Source: CADCTQ01 sp963844325 (lineage in GTDB: Bacteria; Bacteroidota; Bacteroidia; Cytophagales; 172606-1). Taken from it: DNA of 64,000 bases. Positions 33,610 to 41,075 of this stretch are shown here, piece after piece; position 1 is the stretch's first letter, and each line of letters opens with the position of its first letter. The position numbers were made by a program, and so were the translations under genes. The stretch covers positions 6,138,001-6,202,000 of the forward strand of contig CAWJNV010000002.1 in the NCBI GenBank assembly GCA_963844325.1, read 5' to 3'. Under the pieces are notes generated by a model. The model did no database searches. It was not told the origin of the DNA and saw only the letters and a program-made list of their open reading frames with translations.

Positions 33610-34776
33610 ACTGTTATACTGGAATGAAAGTGGTTTTCGGTTAAACTCAAGACAAGGAAAAGGAGTACAAAAGGGTATGCGACTCACCAAAGAAACCCGG
33701 GCCGAAATTGAGCAGTTGCGCCGGCAGACCCGCGACAAGAAGCAGCATATCCGCTTGTCAGTACTGATCATGCTCGATGAGGGCTTTACTTATGAGGTGA
33801 TTGCAGTAAGCCTGGGAATCGATTCGGACACAGTGGGCAATTACAAGCAAAAGTACCTTCAGAAAGGACTTCAAGCGTACCTCAAAGATGATTACGTGGC
33901 TTATCAGGGGGAGCTTAGTAAGGAGCAACTTGGGCAAGTGAGCCAAAAAGTCGAGCAAGGTTTGTATCAGACGGCAAGAGAAGTGGGCGACTACATCTTT
34001 GGAGAGTTTGGGGTAGACTACTCAGACTCAGCCGTAAGGGCTATTTTAACTAAATTCGACTTTGTCCACAAGCAGGTAAAACCGCTTCCCGCTCAAGCCG
34101 ATGGGCAAAAGCAGCTTGAGTTTGTAGCCCAGTTTGAGCAGTTGATTGAGCAGTTACCCCAAGATACGCTGGTCTACTTTACGGATGCTACCCACCCGAC
34201 TCACAATACCCAAACGGCCAAAGCCTGGATCAAAAAAGGACAAGAAAAACACATTCCGGCCAATTCAGGCAGAAAAAGGGTCAATATCAATGGCACCCTT
34301 AACGCTTTAGACCCTTGTCAAGCAGTAGTAGTGGAAGCCCAAACCATCAATGCACAAAGCACCATTACCCTTTATGAGAAACTGCTGGAGAAAAACCCGG
34401 GTAAAAAGCTAGTGCTCATTTGCGACAATGCCACCTACTACCACAGCCAACTGCTCCAGGATTGGCTCAAGGGGCAGCCCTTAATCAAACAGTGGTTCCT
34501 GCCCACTTACTCACCCAACCTCAATATCATCGAAAGGCTGTGGCGATTCATGAAAAAGCAGGCCATCGGCCTTTCATTCCATCCCACCTACCAAGCATTT
34601 AAAGCCAACATACTCCACTTCTTTGAGCATTTAGACGACTACGAGTATGAACTCAAACGACTATTAACCCGCAAGTTTCAAATCCTACATTCTCCCCTTT
34701 CCAATTCTGCTTGAGAGAGGCCGGTTCTGTATGCCTATAAAATCCCGAAAACCACTTTGAGAAGAGTATAGCAGTC
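33610..34776 (+). mobile_element. IS630-type insertion sequence, complete
   Basis: Imperfect terminal inverted repeats of 32 bp at 33610-33641 and 34745-34776 (about 26 of 32 positions agree; both contain CCGAAAACCACTTT read inward to outward and end GACTG/CAGTC) enclose one transposase gene. Size (about 1.17 kb) and DDE transposase fit IS630. A TA duplication typical of the family was not evident at the assigned ends, so the outer limits may be off by a few bases. Confidence 0.8.
33677..34714 (+). CDS. IS630 family transposase
   Basis: 345 residues. N-terminal HTH (about 5-60; GFTYEVIAVSLGIDSDTVGN) and second winged HTH (about 85-135; VDYSDSAVRAILTKF), then the DDE domain: first Asp in VYFTDATHPTHN (about 168), second in LVLICDNATYYH (about 252), Glu in NLNIIERLWRFMKK (about 285). 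All three catalytic residues are present and the frame is intact, so the element may be active. Base composition is intermediate between the NACHT gene and the chromosome. It lies beside the NACHT gene and may have helped move it, although only one copy is seen here. Confidence 0.95.
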   Translation: MRLTKETRAEIEQLRRQTRDKKQHIRLSVLIMLDEGFTYEVIAVSLGIDSDTVGNYKQKYLQKGLQAYLKDDYVAYQGELSKEQLGQVSQKVEQGLYQTAREVGDYIFGEFGVDYSDSAVRAILTKFDFVHKQVKPLPAQADGQKQLEFVAQFEQLIEQLPQDTLVYFTDATHPTHNTQTAKAWIKKGQEKHIPANSGRKRVNINGTLNALDPCQAVVVEAQTINAQSTITLYEKLLEKNPGKKLVLICDNATYYHSQLLQDWLKGQPLIKQWFLPTYSPNLNIIERLWRFMKKQAIGLSFHPTYQAFKANILHFFEHLDDYEYELKRLLTRKFQILHSPLSNSA

Positions 34777-35149
34777 GAAAATGCCCGCAATTACGAAAAA
34801 ATGACCCGTGAATACTAAAAGATGGACGTTGATTGTACGTGGATGAACACTGATCGGTTGTAGATGAAAGGGCATTCCGTCAAAATGTCAGTTGTGCAGG
34901 TGAAAATGAATGCATGATGCATAAAAATGAAACCGTTTTGCTCAAAGATGACCGGTTCATCTTCAATAATAACCTCCACCACCTGTGTTTTGCCGGATAC
35001 ACCTTAGTTGCCCCACCAATGTCAATGGTAATCCTGGTCCGTATGCTTATCTTTCTATATAATCCGGTAAGCAATTGCGCTGATCCAGAAATAAGGAGCA
35101 GCCGTTCATCTACCCGGCTTATTGGTAACACTTCCAAAACACTGTATAC
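34777..35149. other. Non-coding or unassigned stretch after the IS
   Basis: About 370 bp of moderately AT-rich sequence. A 79-codon plus frame (34914-35153) and a long minus frame (34880-35602) cross it, but neither has a recognisable domain, and the minus frame is antisense to the better 35150 gene. No repeats seen. Confidence 0.4.
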
Positions 35150-35527
35150 ATGAATGACCCAGTTCAACAAACGGCTCATGCCTTTATTATGATTTATAAA
35201 ACGCTGCCGGAGGAAGTACAGGCAGAAGTGAGGCGATTGATGCGTGAAATGGACGGAATGGAGTTTGAAAGTATTAACGCTTGGCAACACCTTTCCCAGG
35301 CGTCCTTTGCAGAGGAGTGGAACAAACCGGAAAACGCGTATTGGAATGTTTACCTGGCTGCCCCTAATCCAATGAGTAGCAATGAACCAATAGAAGAACT
35401 CTCTACCGAAGCTACGGAAAAGGAACAAGTCGCACGGGTTCAGCAAATGGAGAACATTATTGCACCGCTCCGGGTACCGCTGCCCGCCGACTACAAGTTT
35501 GACCGCGAGGAAGCCAACAAACGGTAA
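35150..35527 (+). CDS. Small hypothetical protein, antitoxin-like in shape
   Basis: 125 residues, no signal or membrane span, acidic and helical: YKTLPEEVQAEVRRLMREMD near the start and INAWQHLSQASFAEEWNKPE in the middle, with a charged C-terminus DREEANKR. The pattern of an early amphipathic helix followed by an S-F-A-x-x-W-N box is like small antitoxin-type proteins (DUF2281-like), but the match is weak. Its stop is followed 6 bp later by a TTG-started fragment reading KFNRGISAHKYESRQ, whose first residues resemble the start of PemK/MazF-type toxins and which stops inside a repeat hairpin. Function unknown. Confidence 0.6.
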   Translation: MNDPVQQTAHAFIMIYKTLPEEVQAEVRRLMREMDGMEFESINAWQHLSQASFAEEWNKPENAYWNVYLAAPNPMSSNEPIEELSTEATEKEQVARVQQMENIIAPLRVPLPADYKFDREEANKR

Positions 35528-35573
35528 GGCGCTTTGAAGTTCAATCGTGGAATTTCCGCGCATAAATACGAAA

Positions 35574-35653
35574 GCCGTCAGTGAGACACTGACGGCGGCC
35601 AAACCCTATTGAGGGTAAATGCGTACGGGCCGTGGTCAGTGTCTCACTGACCA
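35574..35653. repeat. Pair of mini-hairpins with the GTCAGTGTCTCACTGAC core
   Basis: GCCGTCAGTG-aga-CACTGACGGC (35574-35596, 10-bp stem) and TGGTCAGTG-tct-CACTGACCA (35633-35653, 9-bp stem) share the 17-base core in opposite orientation. The first supplies the TGA that ends the KFNRG fragment; the second lies within 40 bp of the next gene start. Confidence 0.85.
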
Positions 35654-35691
35654 CATTTGCAGAGGTCGTACAATATAAACGCTACCCGCCC

Positions 35692-35970
35692 ATGACCCGT
35701 TCGCCCCGCGTTGAGATCGAATACTGCACCCAGTGCCGGTGGCTGCTCCGGGCGGCCTGGATGGCACAGGAACTGCTGACTACGTTCGTGGATGACCTGG
35801 CCGAGGTGGCCCTGGTGCCCGGCACCGGCGGCGTGTTCGACATCCGGCTCGACGGCGAGATCCTCTTTTCCCGCAAAGACGCCGGCCGCTTCCCCGAAGC
35901 CAAAGAGGTAAAGCAACTGGTCCGCGACAAGATCGACCCGGCCCGGAGCCTCGGCCACAGCGACCGGTAA
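35692..35970 (+). CDS. SelT/SelW/SelH (Rdx) family thioredoxin-fold protein
   Basis: 92 residues from the ATG at 35692; an earlier GTG-type frame starts inside the repeat hairpin and is rejected. It has the Rdx family layout: IEYCTQCRWLLRAAWMAQEL near the N-terminus (CxxC at about residues 10-13, Cys in place of selenocysteine), then EVALVPGTGGVFDIRLDGEI with the conserved GxFDI segment and SRKDAGRFPEAKEVKQLVRD. The family is thought to act in thiol redox; no partner is evident from the neighbours. Length is typical. Confidence 0.9.
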   Translation: MTRSPRVEIEYCTQCRWLLRAAWMAQELLTTFVDDLAEVALVPGTGGVFDIRLDGEILFSRKDAGRFPEAKEVKQLVRDKIDPARSLGHSDR

Positions 35971-36032
35971 CCCGCGTCGATGTTACGCGTACAGGTGCGG
36001 CTTTTCAATTCGGAGAATGCCTGGAACGGCGG

Positions 36033-36224
36033 ATGATTAATAAAGCGGAGTTGGGCAGGAAAGCCGGGTTAAGTCGGCAGCGGGTTTCCCAACTTGCCCC
36101 GGCGGCACCGATGGGCCCCGTTATGCTGACGCAAGGAAGCATCCGGTGCGTGAATACCAGCCTCTCCAAACATCACCAGATGCTTCGCCGGGCTCAGCAC
36201 GACAAAGACGGCGCGGCGCGGTGA
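36033..36224 (+). pseudogene. Possible HTH-domain gene fragment
   Basis: A 63-codon frame begins MINKAELGRKAGLSRQRVSQ, which reads like the first helices of a Cro/XRE-type HTH, then loses all similarity where repeat words begin at about 36121. It may be a regulator truncated by the repeat. The similarity is short, so this is a weak call. Confidence 0.25.
36121..36208. repeat. Imperfect inverted repeat of the agatgcttc / gctgagcatgaca type
   Basis: Left tatgctgacgcaaggaagca (from about 36122) and right agatgcttcgccgggctcag (from about 36179) are imperfect reverse complements. The words match those in the composite repeat at 15.7-16.1 kb. It interrupts the possible HTH fragment. Confidence 0.65.
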
Positions 36225-36294
36225 TCTTCGCAGGAGCCCTAAACAATACGGGCAAGCGCTGCCGCTTGCCCGGTAAGTATTCAGTGCAATGCAA

Positions 36295-38316
36295 CTACTT
36301 GGTAGAAAGGTATTTATTTAATTCGTCCACGCTGGTGGAAAACGAAAAGAGGTTATTTATTTTGAAGTAATTCTGTCCGTCACTGGTAAAATCATAAAGA
36401 AACTTAGCCAGTTTGACTTTGTCCTGCTCAAAGGAAAACAGTCTGATCAGTTCAATGTCCTGGGCCGTGGTGAGGGAGCGGCCGCGGACGGCTTGCCGGA
36501 TAATGCCCATCCGGGTATCGGTAAAGTGCTGCTGAATGACGCTGCTTTTGAGGCTTTCGAACTCCGCTTCCGTAAAGCCGTCCGGCGCATAAGCAGTGGT
36601 TTGGAAGGGACCCGGGGTGGGTGCATCGGTGAAAGAAGGCGCCGGAACCGGGGCGGCGTTTTTCCGGCTTAAGAAGGCATTGAAGTCCCGTTCGTGGGAA
36701 GCCACCGTCAGCACCTGGCTCACCAGGAAGTAATTATTCTTCTCGCAGGTATAGTCGTACAGGTACTTCGCCGTCGCCAGCCGGTTCGGAGATACGGTCA
36801 ATAGCTTCAGAAGTTGGACGGCCTGGTCTACCGTCAGCAACCGGCCTTTTACGGCTTGCTGGAGCGTTGACTGCCGTACGTCTTCATTGGGCTTATTTTT
36901 GATGACCGCGTAAGTTCTGGCAAAATCCCTTTCGGAAAAGCCGTTATGGGCGCAACCGGCCGGCGGTGTATTGGGCACCGGTGAACCAGGGGCAGGATTG
37001 GAACCGGGAGGGGGATTCTGTTGCGGGTTATTCCCCGGCCGGTTGTGACCATTTGGAGTACGGCCATTGGGATTACGCCCGCCCCCCGGCTGCCCGCCAT
37101 TGGTATTGTTGGAATGAGACTGGTTGTTACTCCCGTTGTTCGAGTTGGAAGCCGTAGTCACCACCGTGGTATTGTTGATAACGGTCGTGTTGTAGGTCGT
37201 GTTATTGGAATTTACATTGTTGGAGTTGGCAGTATTGGTCGTGGTGTTCGTGTTCGTATTGTTGTTGTTGTTATTGGTGGTATGATTGACGGTGCTGTTG
37301 TTATGATTGGTATTGGTAACGTTATTGGAATTGGAAGAAAGATTGTTGGTGTTGGTCGTGTTATGATTATTCGTCGTAGTATGGCTGTTGGTCGCCGTGG
37401 GGCTGTGCTTGGGGTCAGCCGCTGTGTGGTTGCTGTTGGCGGGCGGATTGGCATCCGGATTGGTGCCAGTCGTTTTGCCCGGATTATTGGCGGGTGTCTC
37501 GTTGGCGGGGGGAGTCGCCGGAGGGGTATTGTTCACAACCGGCGTGACGGCCGGCGATGGGGCAGTAACGATGTTCTCGGTTTGAATGGCTGCCAGCGAA
37601 TTTGCGGTGATGTAAAAAAGTACGTCATTGAAATCATTATCACTGCCCTGGTCCCTCCTGGTATCCTCAAAACCCAGAATCAGTTTGCTGCTGGCTTTGT
37701 CCTGCAATAAGACCGTGTGGGCCCGTTGGGCGGGCGTAGGTTCCGGATTGAAGGCTGCATTGGCATAAAGCACGTAGTTGCCCTGGCTTACTGCATTGTT
37801 GCGCCATCCGTCGGCTACCAGGAACCAGCCAATCCCCATATTGGCTTTAAAATGGCCGATTTTCACCTTGCTTCCCGCGGCCAACGCGCCTCCGCTGCCC
37901 GCTGAAGATACGTTCGGAAAAATCACGGTGAGGTTTGCAATCTGTTCGGGGCTTTTGGGCGGATTGTTCAGGTCATAGGTATAGAAACCCAGGGTATTCT
38001 TCCAGCCTGCCCCTTCGGCTACAAAAGTGACCCATACATCCGTTGCGGCAGTCAGCTTCACTTCGGTTTCGGCCTGTTGGGTAATGTACTGCGGATGGAA
38101 CAAAGGAACGGCTTTTTGCTCGGGTAAGGCAGCAGCAATCATTTTGAGCAGCACCGAGTCAATTACATCGGGTTGTCCTTCCAGGTAAGCGGGAACCCCC
38201 TGCGCCTGGTAGGCGCCCAGGGTTTGAAACGTGGTCTGGGCAAAGGAATGATACCCCAGGAAGAGCAGCAAGCCCAGGAGCGTAGGTTTTGAGGGAAACG
38301 GAGGGATAGAAAGCAT
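36295..38316 (-). CDS. Secreted DUF4114 - Asn/Thr-rich linker - double DUF4476 protein
   Basis: 673 residues. Signal peptide (1-26, LLLFLGYHSFAQ), an N-terminal beta-sandwich with a DUF4114-like core (about 130-240; GFEDTRRDQGSDNDFNDVLFY, where the acidic cluster is typical and may bind calcium), a low-complexity linker of about 190 residues almost wholly Asn, Thr, Pro, Gly and Ser (about 250-440; for example NTNTNTTTNT), and two helical DUF4476 domains (about 460-560 and 575-672; GFSERDFARTYAVIKNKP and GFTEAEFESLKSSVIQQH). Likely a surface or extracellular protein. The linker has the composition of prion-like or adhesin stalk regions. No C-terminal sorting domain. Function unknown. Confidence 0.85.
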   Translation of the reverse strand: MLSIPPFPSKPTLLGLLLFLGYHSFAQTTFQTLGAYQAQGVPAYLEGQPDVIDSVLLKMIAAALPEQKAVPLFHPQYITQQAETEVKLTAATDVWVTFVAEGAGWKNTLGFYTYDLNNPPKSPEQIANLTVIFPNVSSAGSGGALAAGSKVKIGHFKANMGIGWFLVADGWRNNAVSQGNYVLYANAAFNPEPTPAQRAHTVLLQDKASSKLILGFEDTRRDQGSDNDFNDVLFYITANSLAAIQTENIVTAPSPAVTPVVNNTPPATPPANETPANNPGKTTGTNPDANPPANSNHTAADPKHSPTATNSHTTTNNHNTTNTNNLSSNSNNVTNTNHNNSTVNHTTNNNNNNTNTNTTTNTANSNNVNSNNTTYNTTVINNTTVVTTASNSNNGSNNQSHSNNTNGGQPGGGRNPNGRTPNGHNRPGNNPQQNPPPGSNPAPGSPVPNTPPAGCAHNGFSERDFARTYAVIKNKPNEDVRQSTLQQAVKGRLLTVDQAVQLLKLLTVSPNRLATAKYLYDYTCEKNNYFLVSQVLTVASHERDFNAFLSRKNAAPVPAPSFTDAPTPGPFQTTAYAPDGFTEAEFESLKSSVIQQHFTDTRMGIIRQAVRGRSLTTAQDIELIRLFSFEQDKVKLAKFLYDFTSDGQNYFKINNLFSFSTSVDELNKYLSTK

Positions 38317-38536
38317 AAGCGTAGCGGGTAGCAGGATGTCTGGTGATGAACACGAACCTTAGCTCTTTCCAACAGAGCTTTGGGGACCAGCAAGATAGCT
38401 GCAACCGCTGCTCCAACACTTGTTTTCTAAGTGATTACCCTACAGGGGTGTGATTCTCATTATGCTTCTTCCCCGGAAGCGGATTCTCGGCCGGTTACTC
38501 ATCTTTGGGCGGCCGGCCACGAATAACTACCCTCCC
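38317..38536. other. Intergenic region between the DUF4114/DUF4476 gene and murI
   Basis: 220 bp upstream of the DUF4114 gene and past the murI stop. No repeat, terminator stem or gene that I can support. Confidence 0.4.
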
Positions 38537-39346
38537 TTACTCCCACAACCGGTACAATTCCAGGTGCAGCCTTTCGCCGAAGAAGATGCGCGTGGAGGCT
38601 TCGAACGACGCGGTGTAGTCGGAGACGAAGAATTTTCGGAACGACCCTTCCCCGCCCTTGAGCAGCCCGTTTTCGGCCAGGTAACGCCGCACCGACTCGG
38701 CCACGATGCGCGAGGCGTCAATCACCTCCACCGCACCGGCGTAGTACGCTTCGATCTCTTCCTTCACCAGCGGGTAGTGCGTGCAGCCCAGGATCAACGC
38801 CCGGATGCCATCGAGTTCAGTATCCGAGAGGTAGGTGTGGATGACGCTTTCGCTGATGGAGTTGTTGAAAAATCCTTCCTCAATCATGGGGGCCAGCAGC
38901 GGCGTGGCCAGTGAATGCAGCCGGATGTCGCGGCCCAGCTCCCGGACCTTCTGTTCGTACACGCCCGAGTTCACCGTCTGCTTCGTGCCGATGAGGCCGA
39001 CCGTCTGCCCGGCGAACCGGTCGCCCACGTAGGCCACGGTGGGGTCGATCACGTTGAGCACCTTGGCCTTGCTGGCAATGTACTCGCGGGTGAGGTCGTA
39101 GGCGGCGGCCGAGGCCGAGTTGCAGGCAATGAGGATGAGTTTGCACTTCTCGCGCAGCAGCAGGTCGCAGATTTTGACGGAATACGCCTGGATGGCGGCC
39201 GTGGATTTGTCGCCGTAGGGCAGGTGGGCCGTGTCGCCGAAGTAGATGATGTTTTCGCCGGGCAGCACCTCGGTTACGGCCTGGGCCACGGTAAGCCCGC
39301 CAATGCCGGAGTCAAAAATGCCGATGGGATTGTTGCGTACGTCCAT
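38537..39346 (-). CDS. murI: Glutamate racemase
   Basis: 269 residues, cytosolic. Interconverts L- and D-glutamate for peptidoglycan. The two catalytic cysteines are in ILIACNSASAAAYDL (first) and ILGCTHYPLVKEE (second); the N-terminal IGIFDSGIGGLTVAQAV carries the conserved acidic residue and glycine loop, and NIIYFGDTAHLPYGDKS is also diagnostic. Length and motifs are normal. It starts MDVRNNPIGIF from an ATG at 39346; the upstream side contains a repeat element shared with the divergent ECF sigma gene. Confidence 0.97.
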   Translation of the reverse strand: MDVRNNPIGIFDSGIGGLTVAQAVTEVLPGENIIYFGDTAHLPYGDKSTAAIQAYSVKICDLLLREKCKLILIACNSASAAAYDLTREYIASKAKVLNVIDPTVAYVGDRFAGQTVGLIGTKQTVNSGVYEQKVRELGRDIRLHSLATPLLAPMIEEGFFNNSISESVIHTYLSDTELDGIRALILGCTHYPLVKEEIEAYYAGAVEVIDASRIVAESVRRYLAENGLLKGGEGSFRKFFVSDYTASFEASTRIFFGERLHLELYRLWE

Positions 39347-39372
39347 ATCGGCGCGAAATTACGCATCTTCTT

Positions 39373-39507
39373 CCGATGCCTGATGGTCATTGGTACATTG
39401 GTCATTGGTACATTGGTCATTGGTCAATCGGGTGCGACCACTTATACGAACCTAATGACCAATGACTACTGACCATTGACCAATGACCATTGACCATTAG
39501 GCATCGG
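39373..39507. repeat. Inverted repeat with the shared loop core between murI and the sigma factor gene
   Basis: Outer arms ccgatgcctgatggtcat (39373-39390) and its near complement (39490-39507) enclose several copies of attggtcattgg on the left and ccaatgaccattgacc on the right. The loop (39430-39449), read on the minus strand, is tcgtataagtggtcgcaccc, matching the shared core. It lies in the common upstream region of two divergent genes. Confidence 0.88.
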
Positions 39508-39579
39508 CAAAAAAAATTTTAACTTCCCACGCAACCCGGCCCGGGGGCATTTGCATCTACCCCCTGAATCCGAAGATGA

Positions 39580-40185
39580 ATGATGTTACGGATACTAAAA
39601 ACTGATTCTGAAGAAAAGCTCATCCGCGACTGTCAGCGCGGCCACGCCGGGGCGCAGCGGGACCTGTACAACAAGTACAGCCGCAAGATGCTCGGCGTGT
39701 GTCTCCGCTACGTGAACCGGCAGGCCGAAGCAGAAGACGTAATGATCGAAGGATTCATGCGGGTATTCGACAAGATCGGGCAGTTCAAGTTCGAGGGCAG
39801 TTTCGAAGGCTGGGTGCGGCGCATCATGGTCAACGAGGCCCTGGGGTGCCTGCGCAAAAATAAAAGCATCTTCCTGAGCGTCGACGTGGAGGAAGTGCAC
39901 AACGAACCGGCCACGTTTCACGTGGATGGAGATGCACTGGCGGCCGAAGACCTGTTGCGGCTCGTGCAGGAGCTGCCGCCCGGTTACCGGACCGTGTTCA
40001 ACCTGTTTGCCCTGGAAGGCTATTCGCACGAAGAAATCGCCAACACCCTGGGCATCAGTGAAAACACGTCGAAGTCGCAACTAAGCCGGGCCCGCGCCCT
40101 GTTGCAGAAGCAACTGGCCGCCCTGGAAAAAAAAACAACGATTGAACCCGAAGCGTATGCACAAAGAGCAGCAGCCCATCGATAA
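39580..40185 (+). CDS. ECF-type RNA polymerase sigma factor
   Basis: 201 residues. Sigma region 2 (about 15-85; NKYSRKMLGVCLRYVNRQAE, EDVMIEGFMRVFDKI) and region 4 (about 125-180; LPPGYRTVFNLFALEGYSHE, IANTLGISENTSKSQLSRAR) are clear. Two ATG codons in a row (39580, 39583) are possible starts. The following gene overlaps its end by 29 bp and encodes a single-span protein, the usual layout of a sigma/anti-sigma pair, followed by an outer-membrane protein gene. Expected target: envelope genes including this operon (inference). Confidence 0.95.
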   Translation: MMLRILKTDSEEKLIRDCQRGHAGAQRDLYNKYSRKMLGVCLRYVNRQAEAEDVMIEGFMRVFDKIGQFKFEGSFEGWVRRIMVNEALGCLRKNKSIFLSVDVEEVHNEPATFHVDGDALAAEDLLRLVQELPPGYRTVFNLFALEGYSHEEIANTLGISENTSKSQLSRARALLQKQLAALEKKTTIEPEAYAQRAAAHR

Positions 40186-41011
40186 ACTATTCGCCCGGAA
40201 GCTGGAAGGACTGGAAGGGACGCCAACCCCCCAGGCCTGGAACCGGCTTGAATCGCGGCTGGAACAAAAAAAAACCCGTAAGAAGGGAATGATCTGGCTT
40301 TCGTACGCCGCGGCGGCTGCCGTGGTGCTGCTGCTCGGCGCCCTGTGGGTAATCCGCAGCCGCGAAACGACCGGACCGCAACCGCCCATCGCCGCCCAAC
40401 GGCCGGAAGGCAAGCAAACGCCGGCTGTCCGCAACCGGCCGCCGGCAACCGGCGAAACGGCCCGCCCGGCGGATGTTCACGCCGAATCCCTGGCGCAAAA
40501 CCCGGCACCGGAACCGCAACCGGCACGGAAAGCTCCCGCAACGGCCGAACTGCCCGCTGCCGGCAAGACGGAACAATTAGCCAATACCGAGTCGCACCGC
40601 CAACGAAAACCCGCCGAACCGGCCGCTCCTGAAGCGCAGCCCGTTCGTCGTCCCCAGGCCCCGGCCCCGCTGCCGGCGCCCGAAGAACAACTGGCCCGTA
40701 ACACCGTCCGGTCCGCCGAGCCGGCCGTCAAGCCGGTCGCGGAATTGCCCGCACCGGAGGAACAGACGCTGGTGGTGGTGGTACAGTTGCCGGCCGAAAG
40801 CAGCGCCCCGCAGGCGACTTTTGCGGAGGAAACCATTGCCGGAGAAGAGGAACCGGCCGACGAAGCGGCGCCCCGCACCCGTACGGGCCGCCTGCTGGAA
40901 GGACTTAAGAAAGCCAAACGCGGCGAATTCCGCGAACTCGGCCTCACCCCCGACCACCTGCTGGCCCGCTTCCGCGAGAAAGGGGAGAAGGATCAGGATT
41001 CGCGGGATTAA
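40157..41011 (+). CDS. Single-span membrane protein, probable anti-sigma factor
   Basis: 284 residues from the ATG at 40157, overlapping the sigma gene by 29 bp. The first about 45 residues are cytosolic and charged (PIDKLFARKLEGLEGTPTPQ), followed by a membrane span (about 46-65; WLSYAAAAAVVLLLGALWVI), then a long periplasmic tail rich in Pro, Ala and Glu (AEPAAPEAQPVRRPQAPAPL), ending in a basic helix (LLEGLKKAKRGEFRELGL). No zinc-binding anti-sigma motif is seen. Position and topology support an anti-sigma or sigma-regulating role; sequence similarity is not strong. A TTG start at 40142 is an alternative. Confidence 0.75.
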   Translation: MHKEQQPIDKLFARKLEGLEGTPTPQAWNRLESRLEQKKTRKKGMIWLSYAAAAAVVLLLGALWVIRSRETTGPQPPIAAQRPEGKQTPAVRNRPPATGETARPADVHAESLAQNPAPEPQPARKAPATAELPAAGKTEQLANTESHRQRKPAEPAAPEAQPVRRPQAPAPLPAPEEQLARNTVRSAEPAVKPVAELPAPEEQTLVVVVQLPAESSAPQATFAEETIAGEEEPADEAAPRTRTGRLLEGLKKAKRGEFRELGLTPDHLLARFREKGEKDQDSRD

Positions 41012-41027
41012 AAGATTAACGGGATTT
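40991..41027. repeat. Dispersed repeat word, copy 1
   Basis: gatcaggattcgcgggatta continues aaagattaacgggattt; the same 37-bp word with three or four differences occurs on the other strand at 54566-54602. In this copy it overlaps the end of the anti-sigma coding sequence, providing its last codons (DQDSRD). Confidence 0.8.
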
Positions 41028-41075
41028 ACGCCGCCATACTACACACTTACACACACCTTTCTACTTCATCAGACC

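Noticed and set aside
34880..35602. 240-codon minus frame and the 79-codon plus frame at 34914
   Set aside because: The minus frame is antisense to the better small gene at 35150 and starts in a repeat; the plus frame has no family signature. Neither can be supported.
40821..41075. Long N-terminal extension of the outer membrane protein
   Set aside because: It overlaps the anti-sigma gene in another frame; the ATG at 41076 starts a proper signal peptide.
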